Shown: positions 1 through 7,719, counted from the stretch's first letter. The stretch is DNA of 64,000 nt from Paenibacillus lactis (GCF_017873605.1 NZ_JAGGKI010000021.1:1-64000); one strand, 5' to 3'. Notes: generated by a model from the sequence alone, not told the origin. A program made the numbers and translations.

Positions 1-48
1 GGGGTAGCCCCCTCATATTTTTCTTAACTTAGTTACTTTGGAAATACA

Positions 49-117
49 GAGAAACCCTGATCCTTTAAAAGGACAGGGTTTCTCGACAATCTGACAAGCT
101 CCCATCAGGGAGCTTGT
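49..117. other. Two hairpins downstream of mrp
   Basis: Two inverted repeats follow the mrp stop. One has arms at 49-59 and 74-84 (11 bp, with AAGGA/TCCTT pairing inside); the other has perfect 10-bp arms at 94-103 and 108-117 around a 4-nt loop. On the minus strand neither is followed by a clean T run, while the second has TTTTG after it on the plus strand. They probably end transcription from mrp and from a gene to the left of the window, but the orientation is not certain. Confidence 0.5.
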
Positions 118-136
118 TTTGTTTCGCTATCGCTTA

Positions 137-1234
137 TTAACGGTTGCTCTCGCACTTATCCACAATCTTGGCCGCAACCTCATCATATATCGCGGCACTC
201 TCGGTGCCGGGCTTATACACCGAAGGAGAGAAATCAGGCTCGGACGGATGGTTATCCGGCCCGCCGAGCGGCAGCTGCGCCAGCAGCTCTGTGTGGAGCG
301 TCTCGGCAAGCTTCCCGCCGCCGCCGCGCCCGAATACATAATCCTTCTCGCCGCAATGGGAGCAGGCATAGTACGCCATATTCTCTACAACGCCCAATAT
401 CTCATGCTCGGTCTGGATCGCCATTGCCCCCGCTCTTGCGGCGACAAATGCCGCCGTAGCATGCGGAGTCGTAACGATGATCTCCTTGCTCTGCGGGATC
501 ATCTGATGCACGTCCAGGGCGATATCCCCCGTTCCCGGCGGAAGATCAAGAAGCATGTAGTCCAGCTCCCCCCAAGCCACATCGCTGAAAAACTGGCGCA
601 GCATCTTGCCAAGCATCGGACCGCGCCAAATCACGGGGCTGTTCTCACGGATGAAGAAGCCCATGGACATCACTTTAACGCCGAAACGTTCTACGGGATG
701 AATGACACCGTCATCGGAAACGGTTGGCCCGATTTCGATGCCCATCATATCCGGTACGCTGAAGCCGTAAATGTCCGCATCAATGAGCCCGACCTTTTTG
801 CCTTGGCGCGCCAGCGCCGCAGCCAGGTTGACGGTCACCGTCGATTTGCCGACACCGCCCTTGCCGCTCGCTACAGCAATGAAAGTAACGCCCGATTCCT
901 CGCTCAATAACTCATGGTTCTCCATACCTGCGGCATGGCCCTTCGTCAGCTTCTCCTGGTCGCTCGGCTCCTGATTTCGGGCCGCTTCGCCCCCGCCTTG
1001 TTCCAGCGGCCGCATCCGGATATGGATATCCTCCGCCCCCATCGCCTCCAGAAGCTCCCGGATTTGCGCCTCTAAGGAAGCGCGTACATCTTCGCTGCTA
1101 TAGGTTACGGATAGACGGACTGTCCGTTCTTTGACCACGATATCCCGAATACGCTGAAGCTCCATCAGACTCTTCCCGGTTTCGGGATCGGTCAGCGGCT
1201 GGAGTATCTCCTGTACCTGTTCTCTAGTCAGCAT
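137..1234 (-). CDS. Mrp/NBP35-family P-loop ATPase (ApbC/SalA type)
   Basis: This is a 365-residue member of the Mrp/NBP35 family, proteins that bind ATP and carry or insert iron-sulfur clusters; the B. subtilis relative SalA also acts in gene regulation. The N-terminal 75 residues look like the MIP18/DUF59 domain. A deviant Walker A, SGKGGVGKST, lies at about 123-132, and a CSHC pair near the C-terminus fits shared cluster binding. The start at 1234 was chosen over the upstream 1270 because AGAGGTG lies 7 nt before it. It follows cwlD, as salA follows cwlD in B. subtilis. A strong stem-loop separates the two genes. SalA-type regulation is inferred from position only. Confidence 0.93.
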   Translation of the reverse strand: MLTREQVQEILQPLTDPETGKSLMELQRIRDIVVKERTVRLSVTYSSEDVRASLEAQIRELLEAMGAEDIHIRMRPLEQGGGEAARNQEPSDQEKLTKGHAAGMENHELLSEESGVTFIAVASGKGGVGKSTVTVNLAAALARQGKKVGLIDADIYGFSVPDMMGIEIGPTVSDDGVIHPVERFGVKVMSMGFFIRENSPVIWRGPMLGKMLRQFFSDVAWGELDYMLLDLPPGTGDIALDVHQMIPQSKEIIVTTPHATAAFVAARAGAMAIQTEHEILGVVENMAYYACSHCGEKDYVFGRGGGGKLAETLHTELLAQLPLGGPDNHPSEPDFSPSVYKPGTESAAIYDEVAAKIVDKCESNR

Positions 1235-1255
1235 GATAAGCACCTCTGCTCTATG

Positions 1256-1300
1256 TAATGGAATAGACATTGCTTCGATAACATGTCTATTATACCATTA
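1256..1300. repeat. Inverted repeat between cwlD and mrp
   Basis: TAATGG plus AATAGACAT (1256-1270) pairs perfectly with ATGTCTATT plus CCATTA (1283-1291 and 1295-1300), giving 15 bp broken only by a 3-nt bulge, around a 12-nt loop. The right arm contains the cwlD stop codon. There is no T run on the minus strand, so a simple terminator is unlikely; an RNA stability or processing element is possible. Confidence 0.7.
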
Positions 1301-2071
1301 CTCTGCAGCTTGTGACGACTCGGACGGGGACTCTCCAGCGGTATAACGCAAAATACCGTTATAGACGGCTGCAGCCACTTTCCGTTGGTATTTCTCGTCC
1401 CGGAGCAAGTCGGATTCCTCCGGGTGGGACAAGAATCCCACCTCGACCAGGGCAGACGGCATCTGTAGAGCCTTAAGCAGATATATGGTGTCTTCCGTCT
1501 TCGCCAGCCGCTGTGTATTCTGGAGGTTGTGGCGGATTTCGCTCTGGATCAATTCGGCAAGCTTTCTGCTCTCCTCATTGTTCGGAGGGAAGAAGGTCTG
1601 CGCCCCTCTCCAACGATTGGAAGGAATGCTGTTCAGATGCAGGCTGATGAATAGATCTGCCCGGCTGTCCTCGATCTTACGCACCCGCTGCTTCAGATCC
1701 TCGGTCTTCCGCTTGGAATAGCCCTTGGTCGATTCCGAGGCAAGATCATAATCTCCTTCCCTCGTCATCACCACCAGCGCTCCGGCCTGCTGCAAATAAT
1801 CGCGTAAATACAGCGTGATGGCTAAGTTTACATCCTTCTCGATCACCCCTTGGCGGCTGACAGCCCCGCCGTCAGGCCCGCCGTGCCCCGCGTCGAGCGC
1901 GATCACTTTGCCCGCCAGCGGCAGACTCCAGGTGTTGGAGGTGTTCGCAGATGGAACCTCATACGTAACGACGATCAAAATTAATGCAAGCAGGCCGGCC
2001 CCTATTATCGATTGCTTGATTCTCTTCCACGATACCCACAACGTCACCTTGTCCGAACTCCGCCTGGACAT
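1298..2071 (-). CDS. cwlD: N-acetylmuramoyl-L-alanine amidase CwlD
   Basis: The product is a 257-residue zinc amidase of the Amidase_3 family. CwlD removes peptide side chains from muramic acid during spore cortex formation so that muramic delta-lactam can be made, a modification needed for germination. An N-terminal membrane segment (about residues 21-39) precedes the catalytic domain. Zinc and catalytic residues are visible in ALDAGHGGPDGGA, the E of VIEKDVNLAI, SLHLNS, and the E of ALVEVGFLSHPEE. The start at 2071 has GAGGTGG 7 nt upstream; that ribosome binding site lies inside a long hairpin (2077-2129), so translation may be restrained. Its neighbour mrp is the same as in B. subtilis. 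Confidence 0.93.
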   Translation of the reverse strand: MSRRSSDKVTLWVSWKRIKQSIIGAGLLALILIVVTYEVPSANTSNTWSLPLAGKVIALDAGHGGPDGGAVSRQGVIEKDVNLAITLYLRDYLQQAGALVVMTREGDYDLASESTKGYSKRKTEDLKQRVRKIEDSRADLFISLHLNSIPSNRWRGAQTFFPPNNEESRKLAELIQSEIRHNLQNTQRLAKTEDTIYLLKALQMPSALVEVGFLSHPEESDLLRDEKYQRKVAAAVYNGILRYTAGESPSESSQAAE

Positions 2072-2076
2072 AACAA

Positions 2077-2129
2077 AACCACCTCGTCCCATGAGTTGTA
2101 CTAACTCCATCATATGGGACAAGGTGGTT
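2077..2129 (-). promoter_or_regulatory. Hairpin burying the cwlD ribosome binding site
   Basis: Arms at 2077-2092 and 2114-2129 form 16 bp with a single G-U pair around a 21-nt loop. On the minus strand the descending arm contains GAGGTGG, the cwlD Shine-Dalgarno sequence, and is followed by TTTTGTT. It therefore looks like a terminator for sat-cysH whose second arm also hides the cwlD start signal. Confidence 0.7.
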
Positions 2130-2144
2130 ATTTATGACCTCAGA

Positions 2145-3314
2145 CTAAACGGAGACCCGCTCCTTCATACCCTCAATCAGCACCTGAGCAACCTCTGGAC
2201 GCGTAAATTCAGGCGGCGGGCAAACGCCGTCCCGCAGCAGACCGCGAACCTTCGTACCCGACAAGGTCAAGTGGTCCTCCTTCGGATGCGGGCAGGTTTT
2301 GCTCGAAGCCATATTGCCGCAAGTCTTGCAGAAGAAGCTGTGCTCGAAGAACAGCGGCGTAATGCCGAGCTCCTCCGCCGTGAAGTTCTTGAAGATTTCC
2401 TGGGCCTCATACGTGCCGTAATAGTCGCCTACGCCGGCATGATCCCGGCCTACGATGAAATGCGTGCAGCCGTAGTTTTTCCGAACCATGGCATGAAAGA
2501 TCGCTTCCCTTGGGCCCGCATAGCGCATGGCGGCAGGAAATACCCCAAGGAAGGTCCGATCCTCCGGATAGTAATGCTTCAGCAAGGTTAAATAGCTCTT
2601 CATCCGCACATCAGCCGGCACATCGTCCGATTTGGTCTCCCCGACCAGCGGATTCAGGAATAAGGCATCCACGATTTCCATAGCGCTCTTCTGAATGTAC
2701 TCATGCGCGCGGTGAACCGGGTTGCGTGTCTGGAAACCGACAACGGTGTTCCATCCTTTGTCCCGGAAAGCCTTTCTCGTCTCGGATGGGTCGAAATAAA
2801 ACTCGCGAAAACGCTCCGGCTGCGGACGATTCAGCACCTGGATCGGCCCGCCTACATAGGTAGATGGGCGCTCAAACAGCTTTTTAACGCCGGGATGCTC
2901 CGGATCGTCCGTCTTAAATACTTGAACAGCCTCCAGCTTCTGATCAACCTGATAAATGCTCTCCACATCAATAACGCCGTAAATAACGCCGTCTTCTTCT
3001 CCGACCAGCGCTGCCTTCCGGCCAACCTCAAGCTTGGCTGCCGTCTCCTCATTCACCGCAAGCGTAATCGGAATGCTCCATACGGTTCCGTCGGAGAGCC
3101 GCATGGAAGAAACGACAGCGTTATAGTCCTGCTCATTCAGAAATCCTTGCAACGGCGAGAAGGCCCCTACGCCGATCAGATCCAGATCCGAGATCGTCCA
3201 GGCATTGACCCGAATTGCTTGAAAAGTGCCTGCCTGCTTCAATAAAGCTTCGCGTTCTTCTCCTTGGACGACCCGCTGCACCAGCGTTCCGCCATGGGGG
3301 AGTATTGCTGTCAT
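2145..3314 (-). CDS. sat: Sulfate adenylyltransferase (ATP sulfurylase)
   Basis: The 389-residue enzyme makes adenylylsulfate (APS) and pyrophosphate from ATP and sulfate, the first step of sulfate assimilation. It is the single-chain archaeal/bacterial Sat type rather than CysDN. Nucleotide-binding motifs QTRNPVHRAHEY and GRDHAGVG are intact, and four cysteine/histidine residues near CKTCGNMASSKTCPH suggest a bound metal. The start at 3314 is preceded by GAGGAGG; the frame stays open further upstream, but without another ribosome binding site. cysH lies 49 nt upstream on the same strand, so both should be made from the cysH promoter. No APS kinase gene is present nearby, in line with direct APS reduction by CysH. 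Confidence 0.96.
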   Translation of the reverse strand: MTAILPHGGTLVQRVVQGEEREALLKQAGTFQAIRVNAWTISDLDLIGVGAFSPLQGFLNEQDYNAVVSSMRLSDGTVWSIPITLAVNEETAAKLEVGRKAALVGEEDGVIYGVIDVESIYQVDQKLEAVQVFKTDDPEHPGVKKLFERPSTYVGGPIQVLNRPQPERFREFYFDPSETRKAFRDKGWNTVVGFQTRNPVHRAHEYIQKSAMEIVDALFLNPLVGETKSDDVPADVRMKSYLTLLKHYYPEDRTFLGVFPAAMRYAGPREAIFHAMVRKNYGCTHFIVGRDHAGVGDYYGTYEAQEIFKNFTAEELGITPLFFEHSFFCKTCGNMASSKTCPHPKEDHLTLSGTKVRGLLRDGVCPPPEFTRPEVAQVLIEGMKERVSV

Positions 3315-3363
3315 GAATGATTCCTCCTCTTGTGACTCCCATCGATTGGGTATGTGGATCGGA

Positions 3364-4056
3364 TTATTTATGAAGTCCGCACTCAGTTTTCTCATGGCCG
3401 GACCAGCGTCCTGCACGCGGATCTTCGCCAGGCATCACTTGTCTCGTGCAATATTCGCATCCGATGCTCGGATAGTTCTGATCATGCAGCGGGTTATAAA
3501 TCACATCATTCGCGCGGATATAGTTCCATACGTCTTCACTGGTCCAACCGGCGATCGGATTAAATTTGACAAGTCCGAATTTCGTATCGTATTCGATCTT
3601 CTTGGCATTCGCCCGGGTAGGCGCTTGGTCTCTGCGGATCCCGGTAATCCAGGCTTCATATTGAGACAAAATGCGGGTTAACGGCTCAACCTTACGAATG
3701 TTGCAGCATTGGTTCGGATTCACGCTCCATAGAGCCTCGCCATGCTGAGCGGCCTGCTCCTCCGGCGTAATAAGCGGAGATACCCGGACAAATTCCAAGC
3801 CGTACCGCTCGGCTAACCGGTCGCGAGTCTCGTACGTTTCCTTAAAGTGAAAATCGGTATCCAGATAAAAAATATCCGTGGACGGGCTGATCTTCTGAAT
3901 CATATCAACCAATACGACGTCTTCCGCACCGAAGCTGCACGCAAAGGTGATGTTCGGAAACGTGCGGATCGCATATTCGATAACTTCCTCGGCGGACTTG
4001 TGCTCAAGCTCTTCCGCCTGCACCTTGATCAAATCTTCTTTCTCCAGCAAATTCAT
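3364..4056 (-). CDS. cysH: Phosphoadenylyl/adenylylsulfate reductase
   Basis: The 230-residue thioredoxin-dependent reductase turns APS and/or PAPS into sulfite in the cytoplasm. The adenylyl-binding region SFGAEDVV is at 41-48. Cysteine pairs at 117-118 and 200/203 match the iron-sulfur cluster ligands that mark the APS-using branch of the family, and the catalytic ECGLH motif is at 225-229. The start at 4056 has GGGGAGG upstream. It leads a two-gene unit with sat behind a sigma-A-like promoter that carries a possible operator. APS rather than PAPS preference is inferred from the cysteine pairs; the B. subtilis enzyme uses both. Confidence 0.95.
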   Translation of the reverse strand: MNLLEKEDLIKVQAEELEHKSAEEVIEYAIRTFPNITFACSFGAEDVVLVDMIQKISPSTDIFYLDTDFHFKETYETRDRLAERYGLEFVRVSPLITPEEQAAQHGEALWSVNPNQCCNIRKVEPLTRILSQYEAWITGIRRDQAPTRANAKKIEYDTKFGLVKFNPIAGWTSEDVWNYIRANDVIYNPLHDQNYPSIGCEYCTRQVMPGEDPRAGRWSGHEKTECGLHK

Positions 4057-4093
4057 GTTTTGGATGCCTCCCCCGATTTAAACCCGATATTCC

Positions 4094-4146
4094 TACTGAA
4101 ATAATATGAATTACCTTCAGTATAAAACATTCCTAATAAATGTCAA
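4094..4146 (-). promoter_or_regulatory. cysH-sat promoter with possible operator
   Basis: TTGACA (4141-4146) and TATACT (4119-4124) are 16 bp apart on the minus strand. A perfect inverted repeat TACTGAA/TTCAGTA (4094-4100 and 4116-4122) overlaps the -10 and the likely start site, and the heptamer TAGGAAT occurs twice on the minus strand (4089-4095 and 4129-4135), 40 bp apart. In many Firmicutes sulfur genes are held off by CymR; this is a possible site for such a repressor, not a demonstrated one. Confidence 0.65.
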
Positions 4147-4172
4147 CCTCAAATCATCATCCGCACGAAGCC

Positions 4173-4209
4173 AAAAAAATCCTTCCCTGCATACGCAAGA
4201 AAGGATTTT
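4173..4209 (-). terminator. Terminator of the marR-MFS unit
   Basis: A 9-bp stem (4176-4184 with 4201-4209) is followed on the minus strand by a seven-T run. It lies 54 nt after the transporter stop codon and before the cysH promoter. Confidence 0.8.
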
Positions 4210-4262
4210 CATCGGGTCTTTATTGAACATTTGGAGGTTCCATATGCTCGAAGAGTGACGGC

Positions 4263-5915
4263 TTAATCCGCTGCCAAAGATGGCTCGGCAGCTTTGATAT
4301 TCGTTTTTCCAAGGCCGTCTGCGGACGGCTTGTCGCCCTGCTGAGGAGCAGGTCCTTGGTTGCTGGTACGCAGCGGCACTTCCTTCAAGAAGAACACCAG
4401 CAAGAGCGCAATGACAAGCACGAGGGCTCCTGTCAGGAATACCATGGACAGCGTGTTGCCCAGCGCATCGCGGATGCTGTCGATCATCTGCATGAAGAGC
4501 GGCTGTACATCGGCAGGAAGATTCGCTTGCGTCTGCTCAATCAACGGTTTGTTCATCAGCGTCTGCGGATTCGCAAAAGACAGCATTTGCTGCGCCATCT
4601 GCGGATCAAGCGAGCTGAAATCAGGGGCCTGCGGCGATTGCAGCGCCTCCTTCAGGTTTTTGGTCAAGCTGTTGGACATGACCGTACCCATAACCGCGAT
4701 CCCGATGGTCCCCCCCAGGTTACGGAACAATTGGGAGGAAGCCGTCACCACGCCAAGCTCCTTGTGAGGAACTGCGTTTTGCGTTGCCAAGGAGAAGACC
4801 GGCATACCGAGCCCAAGGCCGAGGCCGAAGATAATCGTACTGATGACCGTCAGCCAGAGGTTATCCATAACTACCATGATTCCCATACCGACGATCATAA
4901 TCGGCACACCGATCAGCGCATAGCGCTTGTACTTGCCGCTCTTGGCGATCAGCTGGCCGACGACGGCGCTCATGCCCATCATGAAGACGGACATCGGAAT
5001 GGTCACATAACCTGCATAGGTCGGCGATATCCCCAGCACGCCTTGCACATAGAAGGAAATATAAATCATGGCTCCCATCAAACCGAAGTTCATAATGAAT
5101 CCGATCAGATTGGAAATGGTCACGACGCTGTTCTTAAACAGGCTAAGCGGAAGGATCGGCTCCTTCACTTTCATCTCAATAAGGATAAAGATGATAGCCG
5201 ATACGATGGAAGCCGCGATTAATCCGATGATCTGCGACGATCCCCATGGATATTCGGTCCCTGCCCAAGAGAAAGCCAGCAGCAGCGGAACGATCGATGT
5301 TGTCAGGAACAAGGAGCCCAAATAGTCGATCGACTGCCCCTTCTTGCGATCCACCTTCGGAAACAGCGACAATATCATGATGAAAGCAACAATGCCCAGC
5401 GGGAGGAAAATCCAGAACAGCCAGCGCCATTCGATATGGTCGACCAGATAACCGCCTAGCGTCGGCCCGAGCACGCTCGAAAATCCGAATACAGCCGTCA
5501 TCAGCCCCATCCATTTGCCCCGTTCACGCGGTGCGAACAAGTCGCCGACCGCCGTGAATGCCGTAGACTGGATAATGCCTGCACCGATACCCTGAATACC
5601 ACGGTAAATGATAAATTGGTACACATCCGTCGAGGTACCCGTTAAAAAGGCACCCAGCATGAAAAACAATATCCCAATAAGTATAAACGGCTTCCGTCCG
5701 AACATGTCGGACAGCTTACCGACCAGAATGGTCGCAATCGTGGAGGTTAATAAGTAGATGTTAATCGTCCACGTATAATAATCCATTCCATCCAAGATCG
5801 CGATAATGCGCGGCATCGCCGTGCTTGTAATCGTCTGGTTGATTGCAGCGAAAAACATCGCGGCCATGATTGCGATCATGATGGATATTTTGCGTTTAAG
5901 CGTTAAGTGCTCCAT
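4263..5915 (-). CDS. MFS drug efflux transporter, DHA2 (EmrB/QacA) family
   Basis: This is a 550-residue major facilitator with about 14 predicted membrane segments, the DHA2 arrangement typical of proton-driven multidrug exporters. The loop 2-3 motif GKLSDMFGRKPF is present, as is a motif C-like stretch VLGPTLGGYLVD. A hydrophilic loop of about 60 residues precedes the last membrane helix, and the C-terminus is a 40-residue polar tail. It lies 15 nt after a MarR-family gene on the same strand, so the regulator and pump are almost certainly cotranscribed and the regulator probably responds to the exported compound. The substrate cannot be told from sequence. Confidence 0.93.
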   Translation of the reverse strand: MEHLTLKRKISIMIAIMAAMFFAAINQTITSTAMPRIIAILDGMDYYTWTINIYLLTSTIATILVGKLSDMFGRKPFILIGILFFMLGAFLTGTSTDVYQFIIYRGIQGIGAGIIQSTAFTAVGDLFAPRERGKWMGLMTAVFGFSSVLGPTLGGYLVDHIEWRWLFWIFLPLGIVAFIMILSLFPKVDRKKGQSIDYLGSLFLTTSIVPLLLAFSWAGTEYPWGSSQIIGLIAASIVSAIIFILIEMKVKEPILPLSLFKNSVVTISNLIGFIMNFGLMGAMIYISFYVQGVLGISPTYAGYVTIPMSVFMMGMSAVVGQLIAKSGKYKRYALIGVPIMIVGMGIMVVMDNLWLTVISTIIFGLGLGLGMPVFSLATQNAVPHKELGVVTASSQLFRNLGGTIGIAVMGTVMSNSLTKNLKEALQSPQAPDFSSLDPQMAQQMLSFANPQTLMNKPLIEQTQANLPADVQPLFMQMIDSIRDALGNTLSMVFLTGALVLVIALLLVFFLKEVPLRTSNQGPAPQQGDKPSADGLGKTNIKAAEPSLAAD

Positions 5916-5930
5916 ATTCTTTTTCCACCC

Positions 5931-6374
5931 CTACCCCTTGTGTTGGTCTATATTGGACAGCATTAATGAGAAAATCCGTTTCAAATGCTGTATATCTTCT
6001 TCGGACAGTACGTCGAAGAAGCCCTGTATCATTTCTTTCTGGTCGCGCTTGACCTTCTGTATCATCTCCAAGCCCGCATCCAGAATCGTAATATTGACGA
6101 CTCGGCGGTCATCCTCTGCGCGCTCCTTCTGAACATACCCTTCGGCGAATAATTTGTCCGTCAGCCCCGTAATCGCCGGCGGCGTCAGCGACAGAGCTTC
6201 CGCAAGCTCGGAAACTTTCTGCGGGCCCCGCATCTTCAATACGTACAGGACTTGAAATTGCGGAAAGGTTAAATTGTATTTCCCCGCACTCGTCTTGTTC
6301 CAATCCTGCGAAATGTTCTTGAGCAGGGCACGGAACATGGACGACACCTGAAAAAGCTCTTCGTTCCGATCCAT
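5931..6374 (-). CDS. MarR-family transcriptional regulator
   Basis: The 147-residue protein has the MarR winged-helix layout: N-terminal dimer helix, a helix-turn-helix around LAEALSLTPPAITGLTDKL, a wing with the basic ERAEDDRRVV, and a C-terminal dimerisation helix. Such proteins repress their own operon and release DNA on binding small phenolic or lipophilic molecules. The start at 6374 has AAAGGAGG upstream and is preferred to 6392. It is the first gene of a two-gene unit with the DHA2 transporter. An AT-rich palindrome between its promoter and ribosome binding site is a plausible autoregulatory operator. Confidence 0.92.
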   Translation of the reverse strand: MDRNEELFQVSSMFRALLKNISQDWNKTSAGKYNLTFPQFQVLYVLKMRGPQKVSELAEALSLTPPAITGLTDKLFAEGYVQKERAEDDRRVVNITILDAGLEMIQKVKRDQKEMIQGFFDVLSEEDIQHLKRIFSLMLSNIDQHKG

Positions 6375-6401
6375 CCGTATCCTCCTTTCCAATTACTTAT
6401 C

Positions 6402-6425
6402 TAATTAATGATTAAATATTAATTA
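6402..6425. promoter_or_regulatory. Likely MarR operator
   Basis: TAATTAAT (6402-6409) and ATTAATTA (6418-6425) form a perfect inverted repeat with an 8-bp spacer, about 25 bp downstream of the expected transcription start and just before the marR ribosome binding site. Size and position fit a MarR dimer site; the sequence itself is AT-rich, which weakens the call. Confidence 0.5.
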
Positions 6426-6454
6426 TTTAAGTTGTTAATTAAACGACAATAAAT

Positions 6455-6483
6455 AATATAACGCTATTTACATATGGAGTCAA
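6455..6483 (-). promoter_or_regulatory. marR-MFS promoter
   Basis: TTGACT (6478-6483) and TATATT (6455-6460) with a 17-bp spacer on the minus strand. Confidence 0.75.
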
Positions 6484-6661
6484 GTGGGGCTATATCATTT
6501 GTCATAGACAACACCAGCGTTTTTTCACAGGCTGTGCACATATTGTGCATAAGGGCCTTTTATTTGATGCGGAATTTCCTCCTGATTCTCTTGATACGCT
6601 GAATCCGCTGTGCATAAACGGCTTATGGTTTCCATCATTGCCGGCACTTATCCCCAAACGC
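6484..6661. other. Intergenic DNA with two DnaA-box-like nonamers
   Basis: No gene is seen here. TTATGCACA, which fits the DnaA box consensus TTATNCACA, occurs twice on the minus strand (6544-6552 and 6609-6617), 65 bp apart in the same orientation. A plus-strand TTATCCCCA near 6645-6655 is a one-mismatch relative. The rest shows no promoter or hairpin that I can support. Confidence 0.45.
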
Positions 6662-6691
6662 AAAAAAGCCCTTGACCATAATTGGCCAAGG
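6662..6691 (-). terminator. Terminator of rplM-rpsI
   Basis: A 9-bp stem (6670-6678 with 6683-6691, one G-U) with a 4-nt loop is followed by six T on the minus strand, 19 nt after the rpsI stop. Confidence 0.9.
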
Positions 6692-6709
6692 ACTCTTGGA
6701 TGCTGTAAA

Positions 6710-7102
6710 TTAACGCTTGGAGAACTGAGGTGCGCGACGAGCTGCTTTAAGACCGTATTTCTTACGTTCTTTCATACGAGGGTCGCGAGTCAGGAATCCA
6801 GCTTTCTTCAGCGAACCGCGAAGTTCCGGATCTGCTTTCAGAAGAGCACGGGAGATGCCGTGACGGATCGCGCCGGCTTGACCGGAAATACCGCCGCCAT
6901 GAGCGATAACGAGCACGTCATACTTACCAGCTGTTTCTGTCAGATTCAAAGGTTGTTTAACGATCAGTTTGAGGGTTTCCAAACCGAAGTATTCATTAAT
7001 ATCACGTTTATTGATGACAATGCGTCCTTCACCCGGTACGAGGCGTACACGTGCTACCGAGTGCTTACGACGACCTGTCCCATAGTATTGTACTTGAGCC
7101 AT
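6710..7102 (-). CDS. rpsI: 30S ribosomal protein S9
   Basis: S9 (130 residues, the standard length) sits in the head of the small subunit; its basic tail, here ending in QFSKR, reaches the P-site tRNA. The conserved GRRKHSVARVRL and GGGISGQAGAIRHGISRAL stretches are intact. It follows rplM by 20 nt and shares its L13-leader promoter; a strong terminator comes after it. Confidence 0.99.
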   Translation of the reverse strand: MAQVQYYGTGRRKHSVARVRLVPGEGRIVINKRDINEYFGLETLKLIVKQPLNLTETAGKYDVLVIAHGGGISGQAGAIRHGISRALLKADPELRGSLKKAGFLTRDPRMKERKKYGLKAARRAPQFSKR

Positions 7103-7122
7103 GAAACTGTCCTCCTTTTTAA

Positions 7123-7560
7123 TTAACCGCGAAGTTCGTAAACTTCTGGTTTTTGTGCTTCATGTGGATGTGCTGTGCCTGCATATGCTTTCAGTCTCAG
7201 CTTCATTTTCTCGCCCATGCGAGTTTTAGGAAGCATACCGTGAACTGCGCTTTCGATCACGCGTTCCGGGAATTTTGCAATCAGGTCTTGAGCTGCAGTT
7301 ACTTTCAATCCACCTGGATGCAGGGAGTGACGATAGTACTTCTTGTTCTCCATCTTCTTGCCAGTGAGGCGGATTTTCTCGGAATTGATAACAATTACGA
7401 AATCCCCTGTGTCAACATGTGGAGTAAATTGAGGCTTATGTTTGCCGCGGATCAGAGCCGCAACTTCACTTGCCAAACGGCCAAGCGTCTTGCCTTCGGC
7501 ATCAACGATGTACCATTTGCGCTCAACTTCATTTGGCTTCGCCATATAGGTGGTACGCAT
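7123..7560 (-). CDS. rplM: 50S ribosomal protein L13
   Basis: L13 (145 residues) is an early-assembly protein of the large subunit that binds 23S rRNA. The start MRTTYMAKPNEVERKW matches the usual Bacillus N-terminus, so 7560 was kept although an internal Met follows. Conserved KYYRHSLHPGGLK and MLPKTRMGEKMKLRLK segments are present. It is first in the rplM-rpsI pair, behind a structured leader in which L13 probably represses its own synthesis. Confidence 0.99.
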   Translation of the reverse strand: MRTTYMAKPNEVERKWYIVDAEGKTLGRLASEVAALIRGKHKPQFTPHVDTGDFVIVINSEKIRLTGKKMENKKYYRHSLHPGGLKVTAAQDLIAKFPERVIESAVHGMLPKTRMGEKMKLRLKAYAGTAHPHEAQKPEVYELRG

Positions 7561-7714
7561 GTATAGTTCCTCCTTGTATTCGTCCGAAAATCATTTCATT
7601 ATCATCATTTATCTTCGTTCATGTGTAATGCATGTTCATGTTGTAGCTTCGTGTTACGTCATTCTGTGGCATCTTCTTAACCGGGGCTGTGGGAGAGCCG
7701 TTAAGAAAACACAA
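7561..7714 (-). ncRNA. L13 leader RNA (candidate)
   Basis: The 5' untranslated region of rplM is about 150 nt. It contains a stem of TTCTTAAC with GTTAAGAA (7674-7681 and 7700-7707) closing a second short CGG/CCG-GCT/AGC stem. Firmicutes rplM genes are known to carry an L13 autoregulatory leader (Rfam L13_leader) in this place; a covariance search would confirm membership. Confidence 0.6.
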
Positions 7715-7719
7715 CTAAT

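Noticed and set aside
6545..7126. Plus-strand open frame of 193 codons opposite rpsI
   Set aside because: Mostly antisense to rpsI, with no ribosome binding site; the gap part contains the DnaA-box-like sites instead.
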